Assembly: GCF_035594125.1 (NCBI RefSeq)
Contig: NC_087168.1
Coordinates: forward strand, 6,582,501-6,646,500
Source of the DNA: Scylla paramamosain
Lineage: Eukaryota; Arthropoda; Malacostraca; Decapoda; Portunidae
DNA: 64,000 bases
Direction: 5' to 3'
Under the pieces are notes generated by a model. That model was not told the DNA's origin, did no database searches, and saw only the letters and a list, made by a program, of their open reading frames with translations. A program made the position numbers and the translations under genes. This document shows positions 47,740-64,000 of this stretch, in pieces. Within the stretch, counting starts at the first letter, position 1. Every line of letters begins with the position of its first letter.

Positions 47740-50063
47740 AGGGTGTTTTGCGTGTATTTTGTATTTAATTTTGGCGTACACCTTATATGGGGAAACAAAA
47801 CAACATCGAAAACGTGTCTTTTGAGTGTTTTTTAGTTTCTTACGTAATAGGACGATAAACACATGGAAAACACACTTACTGGAGAAACATAAAAACATCA
47901 TGAAGAACGTGTATTTTTCAGTGTCTTTAAGCTTGTAGGGTACCGAAACGCTAAAAAAAAAGTATGTGAAATACCCATTATGGGAAATGAAACGATATTA
48001 GCAGAAACTTGTATAATGATTTTTTTTTTTCAACTTCTGAGCTACCAAAACTTTAAAACATATGAATAACGCTTTATATGGGTAAAAAGAACAATATTAC
48101 CATAAACGTGTATTATGAATGATTACCACCATGTTAAGGACCAAAACATCAAAATGCATAGAAAGCACCCCATAAAAGCTATCAGTGCTAAAAAAATAAA
48201 ACCCTGTAGAATGAGTGTTTTTGAGTTTGTTAGGTACCAAAACGCTAAAAGGCATGCACCGTATATGGGAAATTAAATGAACATTATCGAAAATGTGTCT
48301 CTTGAGTGCTTTCCAGTTTTTTCCGTACCAAAACTCTAAAAAGCTTGGAAAACACGCTTTATGGAAACATAAAACAAGTTCACGAAAGTCGTGTGTTTGG
48401 GTGTTTTTGAGTTTTTTACGTGCAAAAAAGGCATACATAACACCATTTCTGGAAAAAAAAAACAGATAAATATTAACAAAAACTTCTGTTTTAAGTATTG
48501 CTCAGCATGTTAAGTATCAAAACGCCCAAATGTATGAAAATCACTCTATTTGCCGCAACGAGACGACATTGACAGAGATGTGTCATTTGGGTGTTTATGA
48601 GCCTATTAGGCACAAGAACGCTTGAAACATGGAAAACGCCCTATATGGGAAAACAAAGCATCATTACCAAAAACGTATCATCTGAGTGTTTTTGAGCTTG
48701 CTAGGTAAAAGAAAAAAAGACCCAGAAATACATGGAAAATACTCAAAATGGGAAGCGAAACGATATTAACGGAAATGTGTATTATGAGTGTTTTTTTTCA
48801 GCTTCTTAGGTACCAAAACACTAAAACACATAAATAACATTCTATATGCATAAAGAGAACAGCAATTGCTAAAACGTGTATTATGAGTGATTACCACCAT
48901 GTTAGAGAATAAAATGCGAAAGTGCATACTAAGCACCCTATAAGAAGAATTAGAACAACATTGCTAAAAACGTTTAAGATTAGTGATTTGAGCTTGTTAG
49001 GTACCAAGACATACAAAGCACCCTTTATAGAAAAAAAAAATAATGGTAATTACCAAAAAACGTTTATTTTGAGTGTTTTCAGCTTCCTACGTACCAAAAC
49101 GATAAAAAAAAAAAAGGAAAATCCGCTGTGTTCTAAAACAAAACAACTTATCAAAAACGTGTCTTTTGAGTGTTTTTAGGCTTTTCTCGTAGAAAAACCA
49201 AAACGCCAAAATGTCAAAAAAAAAGAACCCCATAAGAGGAATCAGAACAAAAAAAAAAAAAAAACGTGCAATATGAGTGTTTTAGGGCTTCTTAGGTACA
49301 AAAACGATAAAGTGCATGCAAAGCATCCCATATGGGAAAAGAAAATATTACCAAAAAGGTGTCTTTTGCGTGTTTTTCTGCTTCTTACGTACCGAAACTC
49401 TAATAACCATTGAAAACCCGTTATATTCGAACTCAAAACAAGTTAATCAAAATCGTGTCTTTTCAGTGTTTTGAGCTTCTTACATAAAAGAAAAAAAAAA
49501 AGCTAAAACGCATTAAAAAAAATACGTTTTCTGGAGAACCAAAAGAACATTAACAAAAACGTGTATTTTGAGTGTTTTTCAGCTTGTTAGGTACCAAAAC
49601 GCCAAACTGCATGCAAAGCTCCCTATATGGGGTAAAAAGACGAAATTAGCAGAAACATGTCCTTTGGGTGATTATGAGCGTACTGGGAACCAAAACACTA
49701 AAAAAAGCATGGAAAACACGCTTTATTGGAAAACAAAACATATTTATCAAAATATTGTCTTTTGCGTGTTTTTGGGCTTGATTCGTACAAAAAAAACGCT
49801 AACAAAAAAATAGAAAATACCTTTTCTAAAAAAACAACAAAAAAACAAAACAAAACCAGAAACGTGTGTTTTGAGTGTTTTTCAGCTTTGTTAAGTATAA
49901 AAACGCCAAAACAGTCAAAACAGCATGCAAAGGACCTTATATGAATAAACGAGACATTACCAGGAACGTGTCATTTGGGTGTTTATTAAGGCATTAGGCA
50001 CCAAAACGCAAAAAAAAAAAAAAAAATAAAATAAATAAATAAAAATAAATAAATTAAAAAATA

Positions 50064-50130
<67 letters not shown>

Positions 50131-51065
50131 TTGATGAAAATAATAAAAAAAAACTAAAAATAAGAAAACACTCTAAATGGAAAAAACAAAGCAATTTTAT
50201 CGAAAACGTGTCTTTTGAGTGTTTTTGAGCTGGCTAGGTTCCAAAACGCAAAAAAATGCATACAAAGTAATCGGGGAAAATGAGAAATGAAACAATATTA
50301 ACAAACGTGTATTATGAATATTTTTCAGCTTCTTAGGTATAAAAACGTTAAATCACATGAATAACACTATATGAAGAAACAGAACAACATTTCCTAAAAC
50401 GGGTATTATTAGTGATTCATACTATGTTAGGGACCAAAACGCCAAAATGCATACAAAGCACCCTATAAAAAGAATCAGAAAAAAAAAGCATTGCTAAAAA
50501 CGTGTAATATGAGTCTTTTTGGGCTTGTTAGGTACGTATGTGGGAAAAGAAAACAAAATTACCAAAAAACGTGTCTATTGAGTATTTTTCAGCTTCTTAT
50601 GTACCAAAACGCTAAAATGCATGGAAAACATGTTATATTGGAAAACAAAACAACTTCATTGAAACCGTATCTTTTTTTTCAAAATTTTTTTTTGAGATTC
50701 TCACGTAAAAAAAAAAAAAAAAAAAACGCTAAAACGCATAGAATACACGTTTACAGGGGATACACAACAATATGAACAAATACATGTGTTTTGAGTGTTT
50801 TTCAGTGTATTAGGAATGAAAACGCCAAAGAAGCATGCAAAGGGTAACGAGACGACATTACCAATAACGTGTCATTTGGGTATTTATGAGCGTATTAGGC
50901 ACCAAAATGCTTAAAGGATTGAAACCACCCTATATGGAAAAAGAAGACAACATTATCGGAAACGTGTTTTTTTAATGTTTTTACCAAGCGATAAAGATGC
51001 ATGCAAAGTACCTAATAAAAGAAGCAAAACGATATTAACAGAAACGTGTATTACGAGTGTTTTTC
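47740..51065 (+). repeat. 95-bp satellite, plus orientation (block 2)
   Basis: Monomers of about 95 bp with core GTACCAAAACGCTAAAA and boundary AACGTGT. Distinct variants follow in fixed order. Type-B marker GATTACCACCATGTTA falls at 48121 and 48889 (768 bp apart) and again, diverged, at about 50414 (1525 bp on). An A/AAT-rich tract interrupts at 50000-50150. Confidence 0.9.
50060..50130. repeat. (AAT)n inside a satellite monomer
   Basis: A-rich sequence passing into (AAT)n within what should be a type-G monomer. Confidence 0.85.
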
Positions 51066-52016
51066 CATTTGACTTCCATCCAATGACTTGGATAGTGGAA
51101 TTAGTAGTGATGTTAGTAAATTTGCGGATGACACAAAGATAGGTAGATTAATTAGGTCAGAATCAGATGCCATCGCCTTGCAGGCAGACTTAGATAGAAT
51201 GAATGAATGGACGGATAGATGGCAAATGCAATTTAATATCAATAAATGCAAAGTGCTTAGCGTAGGTAGAGGAAACCCACACAATAGGTACACATTAGAC
51301 AACCAAACTCTGGTAGGTACAGGGTACGAGAAAGATTTAGGAGTTATAGTTAGCTCTGAACTCCGTCTAGGGAAACAATGCATAGAAGCCAGAAACAAGG
51401 CAAATAGGGTACTAGGATTCATTTTTAGAAGTGTTAAAAGCAGAAGGCCGGAAGTAGTATTAGAGTTATACTTGGCGCTGGTCAGAACTCATCTAGACTA
51501 CGCTATGCAGTTCTGGTCCCCACATTACAGGAAAGATATAGGTCTATTAGAATCAGTACAGAGGAGAATGACTAAAAGGATACAGGGGATGAGGAGTATT
51601 CCTTACGAGGCGAGGTTGAAGCTGTTAAATTTACATTCTTTAGAGAGACGTAGGTTAAGAGGGGACCTGATAGAAGTCTTTAAGTGGTATAAGGGTTATA
51701 ACAAGGGAGATGTAAGCAAAATTCTTAGGATCAGCACCCAGGGTAGAACAAGAAATAACGGGTTCAAGCTTGAAAAATTTAGGTTTAGGAAGGAGATAGG
51801 AAAAAATTGGTTCTCAAATAGAGTGGTAGATGAGTGGAACGGACTTAGTAATCATGTAGTTAGTGCTAGGACACTAGAGAGCTTTAAGAGAAGATTAGAC
51901 AAGTTTATGGATGGGGATAGCAGATGGAAATAGGTAGGTGTGTTTCATACAGGGACTGCCACGTGTAAGCCTGGTCGCTTCTTGCAGCTTCCCTTATTTC
52001 TTATGTTCTTATGTTC
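51066..52016 (+). mobile_element. CR1 LINE 3' part inserted in the satellite
   Basis: 5'-truncated CR1 starting just before the catalytic FADD box and running to the 3' end, which shows the CR1-type short terminal repeat TTCTTATGTTCTTATG instead of an A-tail (about 51997-52014). Satellite of monomer type A is interrupted (TGTTTTTCCA before, TTTTCTTAGATACC after), so this is a clean insertion within one monomer. Confidence 0.9.
51088..51933 (+). pseudogene. CR1 RT C-terminal ORF (281 codons), intact to the stop
   Basis: Open from the catalytic [10 protein letters not shown] to DKFMDGDSRWK. It includes MNEWTDRWQMQFNINKCKV, LALVRTHLDYAMQFWSPHY, RRMTKRIQGM and VVDEWNGLSNHVV, the whole RT-distal region. 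The lack of stops suggests a fairly recent insertion. It cannot function alone because the rest of RT and the endonuclease are missing. Confidence 0.88.
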
Positions 52017-52112
52017 ATTTTCTTAGATACCAAAACGCTAAAACACATGAATAGAACTCTATATGGAGAAACAGAACAATTTACCAAAAACGTGCAATAT
52101 CTGTAATAACCA
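52017..52112 (+). repeat. 95-bp satellite remainder after CR1 (block 3)
   Basis: Completes the interrupted type-A monomer and starts type B (AATAACCACCATGTTTG) before the orientation switch at about 52112. Confidence 0.8.
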
Positions 52113-54081
52113 CCATGTTTGTTAATGTTCTGTTTCTCCAGAAAGGGTATTTTGTATACGTTTTATCGTTTTTGAGCGTTAGAAGCTCAAAAAACATGTA
52201 AAAGATACAATTTTGATGAAGTTATTTTGTTTTCCAATATATCATGTTTTCCATACATTTTAGCGTTTTGGTGGTTAAGAAGCTGAATAACACTCATAAT
52301 ACATGTTTCTGTTACTATCATTTCGTTTCCCATAAAGGGTACTTTACAAGCATTTTTAAGCGTTTTTGTATCTAACAAGGTCAAAGACGCTCAAAATACA
52401 AGTTTTTTATAACAATGTTCTATTTCTCCAGAAAGGGTGTGTTTTATGCGTTTTAGCGTTTTTGTATGTAAGAAGCCCAAAAAATTGAAAAAACGAGATT
52501 TTGATAAAGTTGATAACGTGTTTTTCATGTATAATATAACATGTTTTCATGTTTTATAGCGCTTTGGTATGTAAGAAGCTGAAAAGTACTGAAAAAACAC
52601 GCTTTTTGTAATGTCTTCTTATCCCATATAGGGTGCTTTGCACACGCTTTAGCGTTTTAATAGCTAACAAGCCCAAAAACACTTATATTACACGCTTTTA
52701 GTAATGTTGTTCCGATTCTTCTTATAAGATGCTTTGTTTGGATTTTGGTGTTTTGGTCACTAACATGGTGGTAATCAGTTCGTTTATCCATATAGAGAGC
52801 TATTCATGTGTTTTAGTGTTTTGGTATCTAAGAAGATGAAAACACTCATAATACACGTTTTTGTTAATATTGTTTCGTTTCCTATATCAAGTACATTGAA
52901 TGAATTTTTAGCGTTTTGGTACCTAACAAGTTTAATGTTGTTATGTTTCTCCATAAGGTGTGTTTTGTATGTGTTTCATTGATTTGGTACGTAAGAAGAT
53001 AAAAAAAAAAAACTCAAAAAGATACATTTTCGATAATGTTGTTTTGTTTTCAAATATAGGGTATTTCCCATGTTTCAAGCGTCTTTGTGACTAATACCCT
53101 CATAAACACATTAAATAAAACATGTTTCTGGTAATGTTGTTTCTTTACCTCATATATGGTGCTTTGCAAGCATTTTGGCGTTTTCATAGCTAACAAGGTC
53201 AAAAACACTGAAAAGGCATGTTTTTAAAATTGTTGTTGTTTCTACAGTAAGGTTGTTTTGTTTTCACTTAAACGGTTTTGTACGAAAGAGGCTCAAAGGA
53301 AAAAAGACACGATTTTGATAAACTTGTTTTGTTTTCCAATGTGGCGTGTTTTCTGTTTTTTTTTTTTTTTTTTTTAGCTTTTAGTTATGTAAGAAGCTGA
53401 AAATACTCAAAAATACACATTTTTGGTAATGCCATTTTCTTTTCTTATAAATGGTATTTTCCATGTTTTTTTTTCCTTTTTTTTTCATAACGTTTTGATA
53501 CCTAAGAAACTCAAGGACATTCAAAATACACGTTATTCATGTTGTTCTGTTTCCCCATAAAGGGTGTTTTGCATATGTTTTAGCGTTTTGGTACGTAAAA
53601 AGATAAAAGACCAGTTTCCGATAATGTTGCTTTGTTTTCATCATACAGGGTGTTTTTCCATGCTTATTAACGTTTTGGTATCTAATACGCTCATAAACAG
53701 CCAAATAACACGTTTCTGGTAATGTTGTCTCCTTACACCATATAGGATGCTTTGCATGCATTTTGAGTTTTGATACCTAACAAGCTACAAAACACTCAAA
53801 ACGCACGTTTTTGGAAATGTTGTTCTTTTCCGGAAAGGGTGTTTTATATGCGTATTAGTGTTTTAGTATGCACCTCAAAACACTGAAAAGACACGATTTT
53901 GATGAAGTTCTTTTGTTTTCCAAAACACGTAAGTGGTAATAAGTCATAATAGACATTTTTGGTGATGTTGTTCTGTTTATCCATATAGAGTGTTATTTAT
54001 GTGTCTTGGCGTTTTAGTGACTAAGAAGCTGAAATCACTCATAATACACATTTTTGTTGACATCGTTTCGTTTCCCATATT
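52113..54081 (-). repeat. 95-bp satellite, minus orientation (block 4)
   Basis: About 20 monomers in reverse orientation (GCGTTTTGGTAC core, GTTTCTCCA and GTTTTCCAA segments). Junctions with plus-oriented blocks lie at about 52112 and 54082. Confidence 0.88.
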
Positions 54082-59954
<5,873 letters not shown>

Positions 59955-60648
59955 CACAACTTTCCAGACAACTACCCTCCTCTTTTTCACTCAATTTTCC
60001 CCCAATTCTACACTAAACTTCCTCGGTCTTTTTCTTATAATCTAAACTGAAAACTCCACAATTCATCTCTAACTAAAACAGCTTCTATGAAGTTAGCGTT
60101 CTGAGACGTCTCAACCAATTTTTCTCATTCCCCGAGGTGCTAACTGTGTACAAAGGACTTATACGTCCATGTATGGATCTGTATAGAATGTCCCCATGTC
60201 TGGGGACGTTTTATACCGGTCTTTTAGACAGGATTGAATCAAAAGCTTTTCGTATCATCAACACTTCTCATCCTACTGACTGTCTTCAGCGTCTTTCTTA
60301 TCGCCACAATGTTGCATCTCTAGGTATCTTCTACCACTATTTTCATGCTAATTGCCCTTCTGATCTTGCTAACCGTATGCTTGCTTTTCCTCCCGCGATC
60401 TTGCTGCACAAGTTAACCATTATTCTCAATCATTCATCTCTTTCTCTGGTAAACTTTGGAAATTCTTGCCTGCTTTTGTATTTCCACCTTCCTATGAACT
60501 GAATTCCCTCAAGAGGGAGATTTCAAGACTCTTACCCTTCATTTTTTGACCCTGTTCGGGAACCGGCATCTCAGTTTTTTTTATTTTTTTATTGAACTTT
60601 TGTTACCCTTGGCCAGTGGATCTCCTACATGAAATAAAAAAAAAAAAA
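59955..60648 (+). mobile_element. LINE-A copy 12, 5'-truncated, in satellite
   Basis: Starts at CAACTTTCCAGACAACTACC in the RT-distal region, runs through LDRIESKAFRIINTS and the 3' UTR to an A-run ending about 60648, with satellite on both sides. Moderately diverged, with frameshifts. Confidence 0.85.
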
Positions 60649-63600
60649 GGAGATTGAAACCAACATTAACAAAAGCGTGTATTATGAGTGGTTACCACAA
60701 TACTACGGACCAAAATGCCAAAATACATGAAAACACCCTATTAGAAGAATGAGAAAAACAATGATAAAAACGTGTAAAATTATTGTTTTTGGGCTTCTCA
60801 TATGACAAAACGCTAACGTGCATACTAAGCATCCTATATGGGAAAAGAAAAAACACATTACCCAAACCTTTCTTCAGTGCTTTACAGATTCTTACGCACC
60901 AAACGCTAAAAAAAAAACATGAAAATACGTTATATTGGAAAACAAAAGAACTTCATCAAAACCTTCTCTTTTGAGTGCTTTTGACCTTCTTACGTACGAA
61001 AACAATAAAACACAAACAAAGCACCCTTTCTGGGGAAACAGGAACATTAACAAAAACGTATGTTTTGAGTGTTTTTGAGATTATTAGGTGCCAAAACCCC
61101 AAAATGCATGCAAATCTCCTTATATGGAGTAACGAAACGACATTACTAGAAACTTGTCATTTCGGTGTTTATGAGCGTATTAGGCACTAAAACCCTAAAA
61201 ACTATGGAAAACTCCCTATATGGGAAAACAAAACATCATTAACGAAAACGTGTCTTTTGAGTGTTTTTGAACTTCTTTACGTACTAAAACGCAAAAGAAA
61301 ATACAAAAAACACCCTTTACGGAGAAAAAGAACAATATTATAAAAAGACGTGTATTTTGAGTGTCTTTGAGCTTGTTAGGTACCAAACACTAAAAAATGC
61401 ATGCAAATACCCAATATGGGAAACGAAACGATATTAGCAGAAACGTGTAATATGAGTGTTTATCACTTTATTAGCTGTTAAAACGCTAAAACACATGAAT
61501 GCCACTTTATATGGATGAAGATCACAACATTACCATAAACATATATTTTGAGTGATTACCACTATGTTAGGAAACAAAACGCCAAAATGTATATATAGCT
61601 CCCTAAAAGAAGTTTTAGAACAACACTGCTAAAAATGCGTAATATAAAGGTTTTTGAAATTGTTAGGAACCCAAACGCTAAAGTGCATGCAATTGGTGAA
61701 AAAATTACGAAAAACGTGTACTTTGAATGTTTTTCAGCTTTTTACGTACCAAAACGCTAAAAAGCATAGAAACCACACTATATTGGAAAACAAAATTACT
61801 TTATCAAAATCTTTTTTTTAAGGCTTCTTTCCAATAAAACTCTAAACCACATACAAAACAACATTACCAAAAATGTGTATTTTTTATATTATTAGGTATT
61901 AAAACGCAATAATCCATGAAAATCTCCCTATAAGGGGTAACAAGACGATACTACCAGAAACGTGTCATTTGAGTATTTATGAACGTATTAGGGACCAAAA
62001 CGAATAAAAACTTGTCTTTTGAGTGTTTTTCAAATTGTTAGGGACCAAAACGCTAAAAATGTATGCTAAATATCCAATGTAGGAAACGAAACGATATTAA
62101 CATAAACCTACCTTATGTGTGTTTTTCAGTTTCTTAGGTACTAAAACGATAAAACACATGAATAACGCTCTATATGGAGAAACAGAACAACATAACCAAA
62201 AACAAGATATTATGAGTGATTAACACAATGTTACGGATCCAAACTGCAAAATCCATGCAAAACACCATTGCTAGAAATGTGTAATATGAGTGTTTTTGGA
62301 ATTGTCAGGTACCAAAACGGTTAAATGTATGGAAAGCACCTTATATGAGGTAAAAAGGCGACATTACCAGAAAGATGTCCTTACGAAGTCTATAAGCGTA
62401 TTAGGCACCAAAACGCCAAAAAAGCATGGAAAGCACCTTATGTCGAAAATAATAAAATAAACATTATCGAAAACATATCTTTTTCAGGGTTTTTGAGCTT
62501 CGTTACGTACTAAAACGCGAAAACACGTGTATAATACCCTTTAAAAAGAAACAGAACAATATTATGAAAAAAAAAAAAAACATGTATTACGAGTGACTTT
62601 GAGCTAGTTAAGTACCAAAACGCTAAAAAAAAATGCATGCAAAGTACCCATTATGGAAAACGAAAAAAATATTAACAGAAACGTGTAATATGAGTGTTTT
62701 TAACCTTCTTAGTTACCAAAACGCTATAACACATGAATACCACTTCATATGGCCAAACACAATAACATTACCAAAAACGTGTATTATGAACGATTACCAC
62801 AATGTTAGGGGCCAAAACGCCAACCTGTAAGAAGAATCAGAACTACAATGCTTAAAATATGTAATATGATTGTTTCTGAGCTTCTTAGCTACCAAATCGC
62901 TAAAGTGCATGCAAAGCACTTTTTTATGTGAAAAGAAAGCAATATTAACAAGAACTTGTATTTTAAGTGTTTTTAAAGTTCTTATGCACCAAACCCCTAA
63001 AAAGCATGGAAAACACGTTATATTGGAAAGCAAAGCAACATCAGAATCGTGTATTTACGCATAGAAAACACCATTTCTGTGGAAAAAGAATAACGTTACC
63101 AAAAAACGTGTTTTGAATGTTTTTTTAGATTGTTACGTATCAAAACGGCAAAATGCATTCAAAGCACTTTATATGGGGTAAAGAGACGATATTATCAGAA
63201 ATAAGTCATTTGAGTATTAGGCACCAGAACGTTAAAAATGAACCTTTTGATTGTTTTTGAGCTTGTTAGGTACCAAAACGCTAAAAAGTATATGCAAAGT
63301 ACCCAATATGGGAAACGAAACGAGATTAACAGAAACGTATATTATGTGTGTTTTTTTTCAAGTTCTTAGGTATCAAAATGCTAAAACACATGAATATGGA
63401 GAAAGACAACAACATTACGAAAAAACGTGTATTATGAGTGATTACCGCAATGTTACGGACCAAAATCGACAAAGTGCATGCAAAGCACCCTACAAGAAGA
63501 ATCAAAAGAAAAATGATAAAAAATGTGTAACATGAGTGTTTCTGGGCTTGTCAGGTATCAAAACGGTAAAGTTCATGGAAAGCACCTTTTCTGGGGAGAG

Positions 63601-64000
63601 AAAACAACATTATCAAAAAACATGTCTTTTAAATGGTTTTCAGCTTCTTACGTAACAAAACGCTAAAAATCACGGAAAATAAAACAACTTTATCCAAATC
63701 GTGTCTTTTGAGTGTTTTTAGCTTGTTACGTAAAAAAAAAAAAAAAAGACAGTAAAACAGCATTTCTGGAGAAATAGAACAATACTAAGAAAAACGTGTT
63801 TTATGTGTTTTTGGGGTTTTTAGTTTAAAAACGCCAAAATGCATGGAAAGAACCCTATATAGGTTAACGAGACGATATTACTAGAAGCGTAGCATTTTGG
63901 TGTTTATGTGCGTATTAGATATCAAAACGCTAAGAAGCATGGAAAAGACCCTATATTTGAAAAGAAAATAATTTTAGCGAAAACATGTATTTGAATGTTT
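60649..64000 (+). repeat. 95-bp satellite, plus orientation (block 6)
   Basis: Continues to the window edge. Type-B markers at about 60690, 61554, 62218, 62792 and 63440. Spacings of 664, 578 and 648 bp are shorter than the 765-bp unit, so monomers have been lost here. Open frames are chance products of the repeat. Confidence 0.9.

Overview
The window is eukaryotic, repeat-laden and AT-rich. Long (TA)n, (CA)n, (GA)n, (TAC)n and (AAT)n microsatellites, many decayed non-LTR retrotransposons, Penelope-, Gypsy- and hAT-type remnants and a long satellite domain surround one split gene. Spliceosomal introns (GT/AG), the trypsin-type gene and the transposon mix point to a decapod crustacean. The dominant LINE resembles, from memory only, proteins abundant in swimming-crab (Portunus-type) genome predictions; this is an inference, not a database result.

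The one cellular gene I can support is a secreted CUB-domain trypsin-like serine protease on the + strand. I assembled it from 12 small coding exons between 8675 and 40042 (433 codons plus stop). All 11 junctions have GT/AG borders and matching phases. Exons 1-2 encode the signal peptide, exons 3-5 a CUB domain, exon 6 a Ser/Thr-rich linker, and exons 7-12 the protease domain with a complete His/Asp/Ser triad and a trypsin-type Asp in the specificity pocket. A TATA box lies upstream of exon 1 and an AATAAA signal downstream of exon 12. The first six introns (1.0-12.9 kb) are full of transposons and microsatellites; the last five (0.16-0.30 kb) are compact.

Layout. 1-7.75 kb: rearranged copies of one LINE family, called LINE-A here. 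7.76-8.57 kb: microsatellites. 8.58-40.13 kb: the protease gene, whose introns hold LINE-A copies, a hAT remnant, a SINE-like repeat, CR1 pieces, a Penelope-type inverted pair with hammerhead-like cores, Gypsy gag and protease remnants, a putative solo LTR and another LINE. 40.2-44.2 kb: microsatellite, a hAT-type MITE with matching target duplication, a LINE relic, a Penelope-like GIY-YIG remnant and a second solo LTR set inside (TA)n. 44.2-64 kb: a satellite of about 95-bp monomers arranged in an 8-monomer higher-order unit of about 765 bp, changing orientation several times and invaded by two CR1 elements and one LINE-A.

No tRNA, rRNA or CRISPR array was recognised. No transposon copy seen is intact. 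The main points for follow-up are the fragmented CUB protease gene, the higher-order satellite, the repeated placement of LINE-A inside microsatellites, and the ribozyme-like Penelope inverted pair.
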